Part shown: positions 1-9,687 of the stretch, piece by piece | Numbering within the stretch: position 1 is the first letter of the stretch | Layout: the number at the start of each line of letters is the position of its first letter | Assembly (NCBI GenBank): GCA_020252485.1 | Contig: JADCCX010000056.1 | Coordinates: forward strand, 1 to 64,000 | Length of the DNA: 64,000 nt | Origin: Methylocystis sp. | Lineage (GTDB): Bacteria; Pseudomonadota; Alphaproteobacteria; Rhizobiales; Beijerinckiaceae | Reading direction: 5' to 3' | Translations under genes and position numbers: made by a program | Notes under the pieces: model-generated | Told to the model about the DNA's origin: nothing | Database searches by the model: none | The model's input: only the letters and a program-made list of their open reading frames with translations

Positions 1-2
1 AT

Positions 3-320
3 CGCCTCTCGACCAAGCGGTGTGGATCGCGCATTCTTGTGAACGTTCATCCGGCTTCTCCTGACGTTGCTGTCGTGTTGCAACCTCAGTCTCCGACAGC
101 AGACCCGGATGGACAACCTATTGAAAGCTCACAGCTAGAGCCGGGTGGGGCATTTTTCTGGCAGGTTCCAATGTACCGTGATCCATATGTAGTCTACTCC
201 CACTATACGTTCTTCAATGAATACGCCGCTCGAGTATTCTCTGAGACCGTGAAGCTGCGATTTGCTGGCGTTTGGTACGATATGGACAATCAGTTTCTCA
301 CATGCCTCGGACGGGCATAG
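3..320 (+). CDS. 3' end of an unrecognised protein (partial, open at left edge)
   Basis: The frame is open from the window edge to a TAG stop, so this is probably the C-terminal part of a gene starting outside the window; an internal GTG at 39 could also be a start for a 93-aa protein. I do not recognise the family. The visible part is rich in aromatic residues in its second half (WQVPMYRDPYVVYSHY, then FFNEY and VWYDMD) and Pro/Asp/Gln-rich before that, which reads like a soluble, possibly carbohydrate-related domain end. It lies next to glycan genes but points toward the 3' end of the convergent RgpF-like gene, so shared function is only guessed. Confidence 0.45.
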   Translation, partial: RLSTKRCGSRILVNVHPASPDVAVVLQPQSPTADPDGQPIESSQLEPGGAFFWQVPMYRDPYVVYSHYTFFNEYAARVFSETVKLRFAGVWYDMDNQFLTCLGRA

Positions 321-452
321 CGGGATCAGCCGAATAGCTGGACACCCGCATTAATCTCATGCGATTTCTGATTTCGCGATTCACCCTTGCCGTCGTTGAT
401 TGGGAGGCTGGACGATGCGGCGACGATCGCTGTTCGGGTTTTCGGAATATCT

Positions 453-1403
453 TCATCCGCCACGCACGATCGCTCCCCCTATCTGCCGTAGCCTCAGAAG
501 GCAAAGATTACCCCTTGCCGCAAAAGCCCGCCCGGCCGAGGCATAGGCGTAATCGCGGCTGATGAAGTGCTGCAAGGCGCGCCGGGGCGGCGGCAAATTG
601 TGAAGTTCGGCGATTGAAGGGCCTCGCCCCCGTGTCGTGCGGGCGAGATGCGCTTCGATCATGGGCGCCAGAACGGGAGACCGTGCATTTACGAGTTCCT
701 TCCAGGCGGCAAGGCGGCCAATCTGGAGGGGATTCACGCGCAGCAATTCGATCTTCAGGAAGGGGATGTTTTCTTGCTCGATGAGTTCGCGCCAGAGGAA
801 ATGGCTCGCGTTTGAAGTGATTCGCATGGCCTCGCCATTGCCGAACCTGCCGCTGAACAGGCTCCGCATCCGGAAGCCCTGTGCGGCGAGGCTTTGCGAA
901 AGACCTACCTCTCCGTTGCGGATGACATCGGCTTTCGCCATCTTCGCGAAATCCTGCGCGAATATCGCCCGGAACGCCTTGCTCCTGTGAACTTGCTGCT
1001 CGAACAGAAGGAACCAGCTTTGCAGATGGGGGGCGATTTCCTGGCTCTCGATCATGCCGTAGACATCGGCGGGAACGCTGGTAAGCCGCGCCAGCGCCTC
1101 GCCAAGATCGCCGATCGGGCCGTAGACGCTGTCGTTCGTCAGCAACAGGCGGCCAGAAACCAGATCGCCATAGCGCTCGATTCCGAGCCCCCATGAGGCG
1201 AAGTCATGCCCCTTGTTCTCCCGCAGGATGACGTCTTGCGCGACGGTGCGGAGGCGGGCGACATCCGCATCCGAGAGGTTCGAGGTCGAGATAACGACGA
1301 TGTCGAATCCCGCCGCCCGGATCGCCTCCAGATAATGCAGCACATAATCAGCAAGGACATCGTCCTGATCGAAATGAGCGAACAAGCACAGATTACTGAA
1401 CAT
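453..1403 (-). CDS. RgpF/rhamnan-synthesis F family protein
   Basis: A protein of about 316 aa matching the RgpF family, which acts in assembly of rhamnose-rich cell-surface polysaccharides. Family features seen: an N-terminal LCLFAHFDQDD segment, the ENKGHDFASWG motif followed by LLLTNDSVYGP, then an SWFLLFE stretch. The start is set at the ATG directly before FSNLCLFAH, where family members usually begin. The frame stays open for a further 1 kb upstream but most of that is antisense to the divergent neighbour; a short upstream extension (reading PRAGLICLPEAFVAG) cannot be excluded. It is divergent from a second RgpF-like gene, and rhamnose precursor genes lie a few hundred bases away. Confidence 0.75.
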   Translation of the reverse strand: MFSNLCLFAHFDQDDVLADYVLHYLEAIRAAGFDIVVISTSNLSDADVARLRTVAQDVILRENKGHDFASWGLGIERYGDLVSGRLLLTNDSVYGPIGDLGEALARLTSVPADVYGMIESQEIAPHLQSWFLLFEQQVHRSKAFRAIFAQDFAKMAKADVIRNGEVGLSQSLAAQGFRMRSLFSGRFGNGEAMRITSNASHFLWRELIEQENIPFLKIELLRVNPLQIGRLAAWKELVNARSPVLAPMIEAHLARTTRGRGPSIAELHNLPPPRRALQHFISRDYAYASAGRAFAARGNLCLLRLRQIGGAIVRGG

Positions 1404-1673
1404 TCGATCATCCAAACCCTGAGGGCCTGCAACAAACGCCTCAGGAAGACAAATGAGCCCTGCCCGGGGCAGGCCGTCATTCGCGCCTAGGTTTCTCCTG
1501 AAGAAACTTATTAGACCATTTTGACGTTTTGCGCTACCCGAATATTGCAATTGCAGTGAATCCCGGCCGTGACTGAGGAATGCTCGAGCATGGCGGCATT
1601 CGCGCCATCGCGCGCCCTGCTGAATGATCCGCGTTCGGCGACAGGCTTCCCCTCCCGGCAAAGGGCACCATTG

Positions 1674-2555
1674 ATGGCTTTGAAACTGTCGTTGACGAGC
1701 GCGAGGCGGCTGGGTCTTCCCTCCCGCGCTTTCGCCCGCCATGTCTTTCAGAAGATTGCGGCGGTCACAATCGGCCCTGTCTTCGTGTCGGCCGCCGGGC
1801 AAGGTTTGCGCAGGAGGCTGGCGGAGCTCGGTCAGCCCGCCCGACGGCCGAATGTCCGGACAGCCATCGTTGCGCATCTCTATTATCTCGACATCCTGCC
1901 GGAAATTCTCGCTTGCCGCAGTGTCTTGCCGGAGGGCGCGATGCTGCATCTGACCGTGCCGAGCGATCGCGCCGAACAGGCGCGAGACCTTGTCCAGGGC
2001 CTTCCGGGGGTCGTCGTTCATCCTTCCGCGAACCGCGGCCGCGACATCGCTCCCTTCGTCGCTCTGCTTAATGACGGGGTTTTCGATGATTATGACGCCG
2101 TCCTGAAGCTCCACACCAAGCGGAGCCTGCATCTGTGGGACGGCGAGGTCAGGCGGAAGCTTCTCTATATGATGCTCGCCGGCGAAAGAAACGCGACCTG
2201 GCGTATGCTGACGGCGTTCGAGGCGAAAGACACCGGCCTCGTCGGCTGGGAAGCCTCCTATCGCACGGCAAGTCCCTACTGGATGGCGAATGAGGCGCGG
2301 GTCAGGGACGTCGCGGCGAAGATGCGCGCTCCCGATGACGCCGTTCGTCTCGGCTTCTTCGAAGGGTCGATGTTCTGGTTCCGGCCGGCGGCGCTTGCGG
2401 CGCTCCGCAGCCTGGAATTGACGGAGGCGGATTTCGAGCCCGAAGCGGGGCAGCTCGATGGAACGCTCCACCACGCGATCGAGCGCTGCTTCACCATCGC
2501 CGCCTGGTCGGGCGGCTTCGTGGTGCGCGATCTCAAGGGCCGGGTCCTCGAATGA
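1674..2555 (+). CDS. RgpF/rhamnan-synthesis F family protein (second copy)
   Basis: A second RgpF-family protein, about 293 aa from the chosen ATG, which has an AAGGG ribosome-binding site about 9 nt upstream; in-frame GTG 1569 and ATG 1590 are alternatives. The family signature is clear: AIVAHLYYLDILPEI, a HLTVPSD segment, NRGRDIAPFV, then YDAVLKLHTKRSLH and later GFFEGSMFWFRP. It is expected to process or transfer rhamnose-containing glycan in the cytoplasm or at the inner membrane. It ends 27 bp before the convergent stop of rmlA. Its sequence differs from the divergent RgpF-like gene, so the two are not a recent duplication. Confidence 0.75.
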   Translation: MALKLSLTSARRLGLPSRAFARHVFQKIAAVTIGPVFVSAAGQGLRRRLAELGQPARRPNVRTAIVAHLYYLDILPEILACRSVLPEGAMLHLTVPSDRAEQARDLVQGLPGVVVHPSANRGRDIAPFVALLNDGVFDDYDAVLKLHTKRSLHLWDGEVRRKLLYMMLAGERNATWRMLTAFEAKDTGLVGWEASYRTASPYWMANEARVRDVAAKMRAPDDAVRLGFFEGSMFWFRPAALAALRSLELTEADFEPEAGQLDGTLHHAIERCFTIAAWSGGFVVRDLKGRVLE

Positions 2556-2582
2556 CCGAGGACGCCGGCGCGCGGCATTTCC

Positions 2583-3458
2583 TCAGGACGCGAGTTCTTC
2601 CGCGACCCGCAGCAGATACTGGCCGTAATCGCCTTTCTTGAGCTTCTCGCCCAGGGCGGCGATGTCGCGCGCCGAGATCCAGCCCTGCCGTGCGGCGATC
2701 TCCTCCGGGCAGGCAATGCGCAGGCCCTGGCGGCTTTCCAGCGTGCGGACGAATTCGGCCGCTTCCAGCAGGCTGTCGGGCGTGCCCGTATCGAGCCAGG
2801 CGAAGCCGCGGCCCATGCATTCGACCGCGAGCTCGCCGCGCTCGAGATAGATGCGGTTGACATCGGTGATCTCGAGCTCGCCGCGCGGTGACGGCTTGAG
2901 CGAGGCGGCGATATCGACAACCTGCGAATCGTAGAAATAGAGGCCCGTCACCGCCCAGTTCGATTTGGGCGCCTTCGGCTTCTCCTCGATCGAAACCGCC
3001 TTCCCCGCCTTGTCGAAAGCCACCACGCCGTACCGCTCGGGGTCGTTGACGTGATAGGCGAAGACGCTGGCGCCCTTCGGCCGCGCCGAGGCCGAAGCCA
3101 TCATCTCGGGCAAGCTGTGGCCGTAAAAGAGGTTGTCGCCGAGGATCAGGACCGAAGGCGCGCCGGCGACGAAATTAGCCCCGATGATATAGGCCTGCGC
3201 CAGGCCGCCGGGATTGGGCTGTTCGGCATAGGAGATCGCCATCCCCCAATCCGAGCCGTCGCCAAGCAGGCGCCGGAAATGCGGCAGGTCATGCGGCGTC
3301 GAGATGACCAGCACCTCGCGGATGCCAGCGAGCATCAGCGTCGAGAGCGGATAATAGATCATCGGCTTGTCGTAGACGGGCAGCAGCTGCTTCGACATCG
3401 CCAGCGTCATCGGATGGAGACGCGTGCCCGAACCGCCGGCCAGAATGATGCCCTTCAT
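2583..3458 (-). CDS. rmlA: glucose-1-phosphate thymidylyltransferase RmlA
   Basis: Makes dTDP-glucose from dTTP and glucose-1-phosphate, the first step of dTDP-L-rhamnose synthesis. The 291-aa length is typical. The nucleotide-binding signature GGSGTRL is at residues 8-14, followed by the sugar-phosphate site [12 protein letters not shown] near residue 31 and [11 protein letters not shown] near 105, all strongly conserved in RmlA/RfbA. It is the last gene of the leftward rmlB-C-D-A run and starts 4 bp after the rmlD stop, so the two are almost certainly co-translated. It ends just before the convergent RgpF-like gene. Confidence 0.97.
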   Translation of the reverse strand: MKGIILAGGSGTRLHPMTLAMSKQLLPVYDKPMIYYPLSTLMLAGIREVLVISTPHDLPHFRRLLGDGSDWGMAISYAEQPNPGGLAQAYIIGANFVAGAPSVLILGDNLFYGHSLPEMMASASARPKGASVFAYHVNDPERYGVVAFDKAGKAVSIEEKPKAPKSNWAVTGLYFYDSQVVDIAASLKPSPRGELEITDVNRIYLERGELAVECMGRGFAWLDTGTPDSLLEAAEFVRTLESRQGLRIACPEEIAARQGWISARDIAALGEKLKKGDYGQYLLRVAEELAS

Positions 3459-3462
3459 TGTC

Positions 3463-4356
3463 TTATCCTGTCTGTTGGGTTGTCAGGAGCCGGCTGACGC
3501 AGAGCGGCAATGCGTCCTGCCATTGCGGCAGCCTGACATGGTGAAACGTTTCGAGTTTCGCGCAATCCAGCCGCGAATTGGCCGGCCGCCGGGCCGGTGT
3601 CGGATACTCGGCGGTCGTGATGCGCCGGACGCGCACCGGTGCGCCGCCTTGCGCCTTCCGGCGGGCGAAGATTGCTTCGGCGACATCGGCCCAGACAGCC
3701 TCCCCCCGCGCGGCCATATGGAAAATGCCGCGCAAGCGCTCGTCGCCGGGATGCCGCAGCAGCTGCCGCGCAACCGCGAAGATTCCATCGGCGATATCGA
3801 GCGCGCTGGTCGGCGAGCCCGCCTGATCGGCGACGACGGCCACCTCGTCGCGGCTCTCGCCCAGCCGCAACATGGTCTTGACGAAGTTCTTGCCGAAGGG
3901 AGAGTAGACCCAGGCCGTACGCAGGATCGCGTGATTGCCGGTCGCGGCGGCGACCGCCCGCTCGCCCGCGAGCTTGCTGCGGCCGTATGCCGAAAGGGGG
4001 CCGACGGGATCGTCCTCCCGGTAGGGGCGGCCGAGCCGGCCGTCGAAGACGTAGTCGGTCGAGATCTGGATGACGGGAACGCCGAGCGCTGCCGCCGCTC
4101 TGGCGACCTCGCCCGCAGCCGCGCCGTTCACCAGAAGGGCCGTCTCCTCCTGGCTTTCAGCGAGATCAACGGCCGTGAAGGCCGCAGCATTAACGATGAC
4201 ATCCGGCCGGCTGGCTGCCAGCGCGGGAGCAATCGACGCCAATTGTTCGAGATCGAGCGTTGGGCGTCCAAGCGTCATCACGGTCACGCCCTGCGGCGCC
4301 CGCTCCAGCATGGCGAGCGCGGCCTGTCCGTTCTGTCCTGTGACCGCCACGCGCAT
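3463..4356 (-). CDS. rmlD: dTDP-4-dehydrorhamnose reductase RmlD
   Basis: NADPH-dependent reductase that gives dTDP-L-rhamnose, the last step of the pathway. At 297 aa it has family length. It is a short-chain dehydrogenase with a Rossmann GxxGQ motif (TGQNGQ, residues 6-11), STDYVFDG at 99-106 and the catalytic Tyr124/Lys128 pair in [11 protein letters not shown]. It starts 5 bp after the rmlC stop and is followed at 4 bp by rmlA, so it lies inside a tightly packed operon. Confidence 0.96.
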   Translation of the reverse strand: MRVAVTGQNGQAALAMLERAPQGVTVMTLGRPTLDLEQLASIAPALAASRPDVIVNAAAFTAVDLAESQEETALLVNGAAAGEVARAAAALGVPVIQISTDYVFDGRLGRPYREDDPVGPLSAYGRSKLAGERAVAAATGNHAILRTAWVYSPFGKNFVKTMLRLGESRDEVAVVADQAGSPTSALDIADGIFAVARQLLRHPGDERLRGIFHMAARGEAVWADVAEAIFARRKAQGGAPVRVRRITTAEYPTPARRPANSRLDCAKLETFHHVRLPQWQDALPLCVSRLLTTQQTG

Positions 4357-4361
4357 GGCGA

Positions 4362-4919
4362 TCAGTCGAAGTAGCGCGGCAGGTCGGCGAGGCGGGGATG
4401 GCGCCGGTCCTTGTCGGAAAGCACCAGGTCGCCTGGCGGCAGACGCCAGTCGATGCCAAGCGCCGGGTCATCGAAGGCCAGGCCATGATCATTGGCCGGC
4501 GCATAGGGCGCCGACACCTTGTAGAGCACCTCGGTATCGGGCTCGAGCGTGACGAAGCCATGGGCAAACCCGATGGGCACCAGAAGCTGGCGCCAGTTCT
4601 CGGCCGAAAGCTCGACGGCGACATGCTGGCCGAAGCTGGGCGAGGACGCGCGCAGATCGACGGCGACATCCAGAATGCGCCCTCTGGTCACCCGCACCAG
4701 CTTGTCCTGCGCGAAGGGGGGCGACTGGAAATGCAGGCCGCGCAAGGTGCCCACCGTTGCGGACAGCGAGTGATTGTCCTGCACGAAAGCCATGTCGAGA
4801 CCCGCTTCCGCCATGTCGGTCACCTTGTAGACTTCAGAAAAGAAGCCGCGGTGGTCGCCATGCCGCCTCGGAGTGATGATTTTGACGGCCGGAATGGCGG
4901 TCGGTTCGACGTTGAGCAT
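4362..4919 (-). CDS. rmlC: dTDP-4-dehydrorhamnose 3,5-epimerase RmlC
   Basis: Cupin-fold epimerase acting on dTDP-4-keto-6-deoxyglucose. The start at MLNVEPTAIP gives 185 aa, the normal family size; the frame remains open upstream into rmlB, but that part is antisense to nothing conserved and lacks RmlC features. Seen motifs are DHRGFFSEVY, the VGTLRGLHFQ segment containing the catalytic His63, GFAHGF with His120, and the active-site Tyr133 in EVLYKVS. It sits between rmlB, 19 bp upstream, and rmlD, 5 bp downstream. Confidence 0.96.
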   Translation of the reverse strand: MLNVEPTAIPAVKIITPRRHGDHRGFFSEVYKVTDMAEAGLDMAFVQDNHSLSATVGTLRGLHFQSPPFAQDKLVRVTRGRILDVAVDLRASSPSFGQHVAVELSAENWRQLLVPIGFAHGFVTLEPDTEVLYKVSAPYAPANDHGLAFDDPALGIDWRLPPGDLVLSDKDRRHPRLADLPRYFD

Positions 4920-4938
4920 GATCTGGGTCCCAATCCGT

Positions 4939-5994
<1,056 letters not shown>

Positions 5995-6074
5995 GCTGCT
6001 GAACTCCGGACCAAACTTCAGAATTATTCACAAAAAGCGTGCGGTTAAAGACACTTCGGCCTTGCGATGTCAAT

Positions 6075-6995
6075 CTAGGACGTCATCTCGTAGGGTGCGG
6101 GACCCAGCCTGTTACGAAACCCGTCCCGCAGGGCCAGGCGCACAGCGCGAAGCGCGCCCGACGGTCCTTTCAACGCCAGCGCGGCGACCTGCACGGCCAA
6201 AATCGCCAGCGATCGGAGACGCCAACCCAAGGGAACGAAAGGGAGCCGCGCCACGGCGATGACATTGCGGATGTAGTAATAGTTCCTGACCCCGCTTTGG
6301 CGGAGGATCTGGGGAACGGCATGCGATCCATCCTTCGCGCGCTCCCCCCAGCGATGCGGCATCTCCCATTCCGTCAGGACGAGGGAAGCCCAGTTTTTGC
6401 TCCAGGCCCGAAACCCCCATTCCACGTCGATTCCATCGATGAAGAAATCGTCCCTGAAAGGTCCAATCGCCTGATAGGCCGCGAGGCTCACCAGCGAGCC
6501 GGAGGTCGGCGCGAAATCCACGGCCGCGAGGCCGGGGGCGGCGGGCGTCCTCCGCCAGCTGTAATGGACGGGTTTGTAGTCTTCCCCCGCCGGCGGCGTC
6601 AGGCGCGGGGCCACGACCGCGACTTTCTCCCCGCGCTCTTCAAGCTCGAACATGCGGATCGCCAGCGCCGACAGCATGGCCAGCGTCGGCTCGCTGTCCT
6701 GATCAAGCAGGAAGACATGGGTGAAGCCCTTGCCGATCGCCGCAGCCATGGCGGCGTTCAATCCGAGGCCCAGGCCGACGTTGATCGGATTTTCAATGAG
6801 AAAAAGGTTGGCTTCAGCCAGCGCCGTCCGCGCGTTATCCTCAAGATGACCATTCGCATAGGCAATGAGGGTAATGCCCTGCAGATTTTTCACCTGTTTC
6901 GCCAATATTGCCGGTTCGGGTTTGTAGAGCACAATAGAGGCGCAGACCCGCTCATTTGGGGTCAACATTTGCGGAACGGAGTTAGACGGCAGCAT
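6075..6995 (-). CDS. GT2-family (rhamnosyl)transferase
   Basis: Glycosyltransferase family 2 protein of about 306 aa, most like the rhamnosyltransferase subfamily. A GT-A fold is visible: VCASIVLYKPEP at the start, ENPINVGLGLGLNAAM, then the metal-binding region HVFLLDQDSEP with the DxD-like DQD at 98-100, and an ED-like segment DDFFIDGIDVEWGFR. The C-terminus has a hydrophobic stretch (LAILAVQVAALAL) that could touch the membrane. It probably transfers rhamnose from the dTDP-rhamnose made by the rml genes directly downstream on the same strand. Starts at 6995 or at ATG 6968 are both possible. Confidence 0.82.
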   Translation of the reverse strand: MLPSNSVPQMLTPNERVCASIVLYKPEPAILAKQVKNLQGITLIAYANGHLEDNARTALAEANLFLIENPINVGLGLGLNAAMAAAIGKGFTHVFLLDQDSEPTLAMLSALAIRMFELEERGEKVAVVAPRLTPPAGEDYKPVHYSWRRTPAAPGLAAVDFAPTSGSLVSLAAYQAIGPFRDDFFIDGIDVEWGFRAWSKNWASLVLTEWEMPHRWGERAKDGSHAVPQILRQSGVRNYYYIRNVIAVARLPFVPLGWRLRSLAILAVQVAALALKGPSGALRAVRLALRDGFRNRLGPAPYEMTS

Positions 6996-7068
6996 TTCCT
7001 AGAAAAATTCCGAGGCAGAAACCAGAGACTGTGGTTCTTGAATACAATAAAACAACACAGACGGTAAT

Positions 7069-7088
7069 AGGATGGTTTTTTCCATCCT
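7069..7088 (-). terminator. hairpin downstream of tRNA-Ser
   Basis: A perfect 7-bp inverted repeat (AGGATGG / CCATCCT) flanks a six-base A/T loop, about 60 bp downstream of the tRNA-Ser gene on its strand. The T-rich stretch after it is broken, so termination is plausible but weakly supported. Confidence 0.35.
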
Positions 7089-7149
7089 GTGACCAAGCCC
7101 CTCCGGAAACAGCCGCGCTGCCCCCGATCAACCGATCGGCGGAAACGGC

Positions 7150-7241
7150 TGGCGGAGACGGAGGGATTCGAACCCTCGGTACCCATTTCTGGGTACGCTC
7201 ATTTAGCAAACGAGTGCCTTCAGCCTCTCGGCCACGTCTCC
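7150..7241 (-). tRNA. tRNA-Ser(GCU)
   Basis: Class II tRNA read on the minus strand. The acceptor stem GGAGACG pairs with CGTCTCC, followed by discriminator G and an encoded CCA. The anticodon stem CTCGT/ATGAG encloses loop TTGCTAA with anticodon GCT, which reads AGC/AGU serine codons. A long variable arm (GTACCCAGAAATGGGTAC) and the T-arm GAGGGTTCGAATCCCTC are present, as expected for tRNA-Ser. Confidence 0.97.
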
Positions 7242-7409
7242 GAAGCGCCGAAACGCCTGCAGCGGTCTATGCACGCGACCGGCCGGTTTGACAAGCGCGG
7301 GCGCTTCTTGAAGGCCTGGTTCAGATCGCCATGAAATGGGATTGGAATTGCTTTTGGCTGCCGTTAAGCTTTCAGCGCGCTCAACGAGAAGAAACGGAGG
7401 TAACCTGAC

Positions 7410-7787
7410 ATGAAAGCATCCCTAAGACGCGTGTTTCTTGCAATGCCGCTTGTCCTGGTGCCGGTCGGCGCGGCTTTGGCCGATCCCAGCGGCACATGGC
7501 TGCGCGAGAATGGAAACTCGCGGGTGCGCATTGCGCCCTGCGGCCCCCATTATTGCGGGACAATCGTCTGGGTGAAGAGTGCCGACAGTCCAGGCAAAGT
7601 GGGTCAAAAGGTTTTCTACGACATGGAGCCTGCAGGGTCCAACACCTGGAGCGGCAAGGCCTTCAATCCGGAAGACGGCAAGACCTACAACGGCAAGATG
7701 ATCCTTTCTGGCACCAGCCTGACAACCAGCGGCTGTGTTCTGGGCGGCCTCATCTGCCGGTCGGTGAACTGGAGCAAGGTCAACTGA
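7410..7787 (+). CDS. DUF2147 family secreted protein
   Basis: A 125-aa protein with an N-terminal signal peptide (hydrophobic run AMPLVLVPVGAALA, cleavage likely before DPSG) followed by a DUF2147 domain: GTWLREN, VRIAPCGPHYCGTIVW, then GKAFNPEDGKTYNGKM and a C-terminal GCVLGGLICRS. Members are small periplasmic beta-sheet proteins of unknown function, often with conserved cysteines, seen here in CGPHYCG and GCVLGGLIC. A strong GGAGGTAA site lies 6 nt before the ATG. It stands alone between two oppositely oriented tRNA genes. Confidence 0.88.
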   Translation: MKASLRRVFLAMPLVLVPVGAALADPSGTWLRENGNSRVRIAPCGPHYCGTIVWVKSADSPGKVGQKVFYDMEPAGSNTWSGKAFNPEDGKTYNGKMILSGTSLTTSGCVLGGLICRSVNWSKVN

Positions 7788-7799
7788 TGGATGTGGAAT

Positions 7800-7874
7800 T
7801 GGAGCGGGCGAAGGGAATCGAACCCTCGACAATCAGCTTGGGAAGCTGATGTTCTACCACTGAACTACACCCGC
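7800..7874 (-). tRNA. tRNA-Gly(CCC)
   Basis: Minus-strand tRNA. The acceptor GCGGGTG pairs with CGCCCGC (one G-U), followed by discriminator T and encoded CCA. The anticodon arm TCAGC/GCTGA holds loop TTCCCAA with anticodon CCC, which reads GGG. D-arm (GTTCAGTGGTAGAAC) and T-arm (GAGGGTTCGATTCCCTT) are regular. Confidence 0.97.
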
Positions 7875-7931
7875 ATGACCCCATTTAGGCGCAAGCGGCC
7901 CACGATGGCAAGGGCAGAACGGCGGCGGTCA

Positions 7932-8157
7932 CGGCCCTGAACCCGGTCTTACGATTGCCCGCACGAGCACCCCTCCCGCCCCCTTGCGGGGCGGGTGGCC
8001 CGGACCCCGGACTTGATCCGGGGGAAGGGCCGGGTGGGGGGGCAATCATTATCTTTCTGACCCTCATGGTCACCCCTCCCCGGCGGCTTTCGCCGCCGAC
8101 CCTCCCCGTCAAGGGGAGGGATGGAGCCCGCATGTTAACCCGGATTCACAGCCCTGC
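7932..8157. repeat. MITE-like palindromic repeat, copy 1
   Basis: Non-coding element of about 226 bp filling the gap between tRNA-Gly and the protease gene. Its right end, GTTAACCCGGATTCACAGCC, is the inverted form of the ends of the copies near 40.4 and 63.9 kb; the left end is a more decayed version of the same terminal repeat. Inside are several perfect hairpins, including CCCGCCCC/GGGGCGGG, CGGCGGC/GCCGCCG and CCCTCCCC/GGGGAGGG. No protein family is recognisable. The 7875-8189 stretch holds nothing else I can support. Confidence 0.8.
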
Positions 8158-8189
8158 GCCGGCGGTTGCCTCCACTCCGCCCGTCCCGG

Positions 8190-9494
8190 TCAATCCCCTG
8201 CCTTCAGCAACCGCACATCCGCCGGCTGCACCTCGAAGCGGTGGTACTCCGCGCCGATCCGCCGATCGAAGGACGCGATATGGCGGCGGACCAGCACGGG
8301 AATCCGCTCGGTTGCCGGGCGGGTCTTCAGCCATTCATGCAGGGCAACCACGCTGGTGAAGCGCTGGCCGCCCACGCTTTCGAGATGATCCCAGGGCTGA
8401 AAGCCGGCGCGGGAGGCAGCCTCGCCCTGCCTGATGAATTCGATCCGGAGCGCCGGAAGTTCGCTTGGTTCGGCGTCGAGCGCCTGCCTTTCGGCAACCA
8501 GCAGGCCGCCCAGCGTCACGGCCTGGCGCGAGAGCGCCGGTTTTGTGGGGATGAGCGGAACCTTCACGTCCGAGGTTACGCCGCCCCGGCTGATCGTCAG
8601 CGTAACGGCTTCGGTCTTTCCCCTGAGCGCCGTATAGAGGTCAGGCAGCCCGGCGAGCTTCTTGCCGCCCGCGAGCGACTGGATGATGTCACCGGTCAGC
8701 AGATGGCCGGCGCCCGTTACATTGGGAAAAGGCATGGCGACGGTCAGCGTCTCGTTCCGGCCCTGTTTCAGCCAATAGACCGGCAGCGTCGGGACGGTCG
8801 GGTCCTGACCCTTGGCCAGCAGATCCATGATCGGGCAAACGTGGCGGATCGAGGTGGCGAGCCCAAGCCCGGGCGCTCCCGGGAAATTCGCCGTGTTGAC
8901 GCCGATCACCTCACCGGCATCGACCGCCAGCAGCGGCCCGCCGGAATTGCCGGGGTTGATGCTCGCGTCCATCTGCACGAATTCCTGGTAGCCGAGCGTG
9001 CGGACCGAGGAGACGATGCCGCGCGTGGCGGTGAAGGTCAGATTGATCGGATGGCCGTAGGCCACGACCGAAGAACCCTGCTTGATGTCCTGCCCGCAGC
9101 CAAGCTTCGCCTGGGTCGTATCGGCGGGCAGCTTGTCGGGCGCGACCCGGATCACTGCGATATCGAGATAATTGTCGGCATAGATCCGCTCGACCGGGAT
9201 CCAGTCCGCCTCGCTGTCGCCAAGCGCGATCTCAACCGTGGCGGCCGAGCGCTTCGCGACATGGGCATTGGTGAGGATCCAGCCCTTCTCCCGGTCGATC
9301 ACGAAACCGGTGCCCTGCCCGGTCCCGAATTGCTCCGGCGCGAAGGGCCAGTTCACCGTGGCGCGCACCTTGACCGTGTATCTTTGCGCGTCCCGCAGCA
9401 TCCCGCCGAGATCGGGCGCGGATTGCGCGCTCGCCGCGTGAGCAGAGAGCGCCAGAACACTGGCTGTCAGGATGGATAGGCGGGCCAGGGCCAT
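8190..9494 (-). CDS. periplasmic trypsin-like serine protease (DegP/HtrA-like)
   Basis: A 434-aa exported protease. A signal peptide (SILTASVLALSAHAASA) precedes a chymotrypsin-fold domain with the full catalytic triad: His78 in ILTNAHV, Asp111 in YLDIAVI and Ser184 in NPGNSGGP. A Cys pair (LGCGQD and RHVCPIMD) could form a disulphide. The C-terminal half is consistent with two PDZ-like modules (TGDIIQSLAGGKKL and AGFQPWDHLESVGG), though they are divergent. The ATG at 9494 has GGAG 10 nt upstream and sits directly before the signal peptide. Role inferred: envelope protein quality control or processing. It is monocistronic between a repeat and purC. Confidence 0.85.
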   Translation of the reverse strand: MALARLSILTASVLALSAHAASAQSAPDLGGMLRDAQRYTVKVRATVNWPFAPEQFGTGQGTGFVIDREKGWILTNAHVAKRSAATVEIALGDSEADWIPVERIYADNYLDIAVIRVAPDKLPADTTQAKLGCGQDIKQGSSVVAYGHPINLTFTATRGIVSSVRTLGYQEFVQMDASINPGNSGGPLLAVDAGEVIGVNTANFPGAPGLGLATSIRHVCPIMDLLAKGQDPTVPTLPVYWLKQGRNETLTVAMPFPNVTGAGHLLTGDIIQSLAGGKKLAGLPDLYTALRGKTEAVTLTISRGGVTSDVKVPLIPTKPALSRQAVTLGGLLVAERQALDAEPSELPALRIEFIRQGEAASRAGFQPWDHLESVGGQRFTSVVALHEWLKTRPATERIPVLVRRHIASFDRRIGAEYHRFEVQPADVRLLKAGD

Positions 9495-9632
9495 GAGAGG
9501 TCTTCTCCGGGGTTTGAGTCCCAAATTGACGCCGAATTGCGCCGACAATCAACAGGCGGATCACCGCATGCGCATCGGGAGGCGCTGCGAGGCGCCTGTC
9601 CCCCCGCTCCAGAGAGGCCGCAGGGCCTGTTT

Positions 9633-9687
9633 GACCAGTTCGTTATTTGACCAGTTCGTTATTTAACCAGTTCGTTATTTAACCAGT
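9633..9687. repeat. 16-bp tandem repeat at the end of purC
   Basis: The unit GACCAGTTCGTTATTT occurs three times in a row plus a 7-bp partial copy; units three and four differ by one base (A for G at position 1). The last unit carries the purC stop codon, so the array looks like serial duplication of the purC 3' end (Leu-Val-Lys-stop plus four bases) into the downstream spacer. Confidence 0.92.

Noticed and set aside
1404..2474. Long minus-strand open extension of the first RgpF-like gene
   Set aside because: It runs antisense to the second RgpF-like gene, whose family motifs are clear; the extension shows no conserved protein sequence.
7150..8157. Two tRNA genes beside a repeat, considered as a genomic-island insertion site
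   Set aside because: No integrase, no duplicated tRNA 3' end and no foreign-looking cargo between or beside them.
9633..9687. Short regular repeats considered as a CRISPR array
   Set aside because: Units are directly tandem with no spacers, and no cas genes are in the window; the same holds for the array at 29119.
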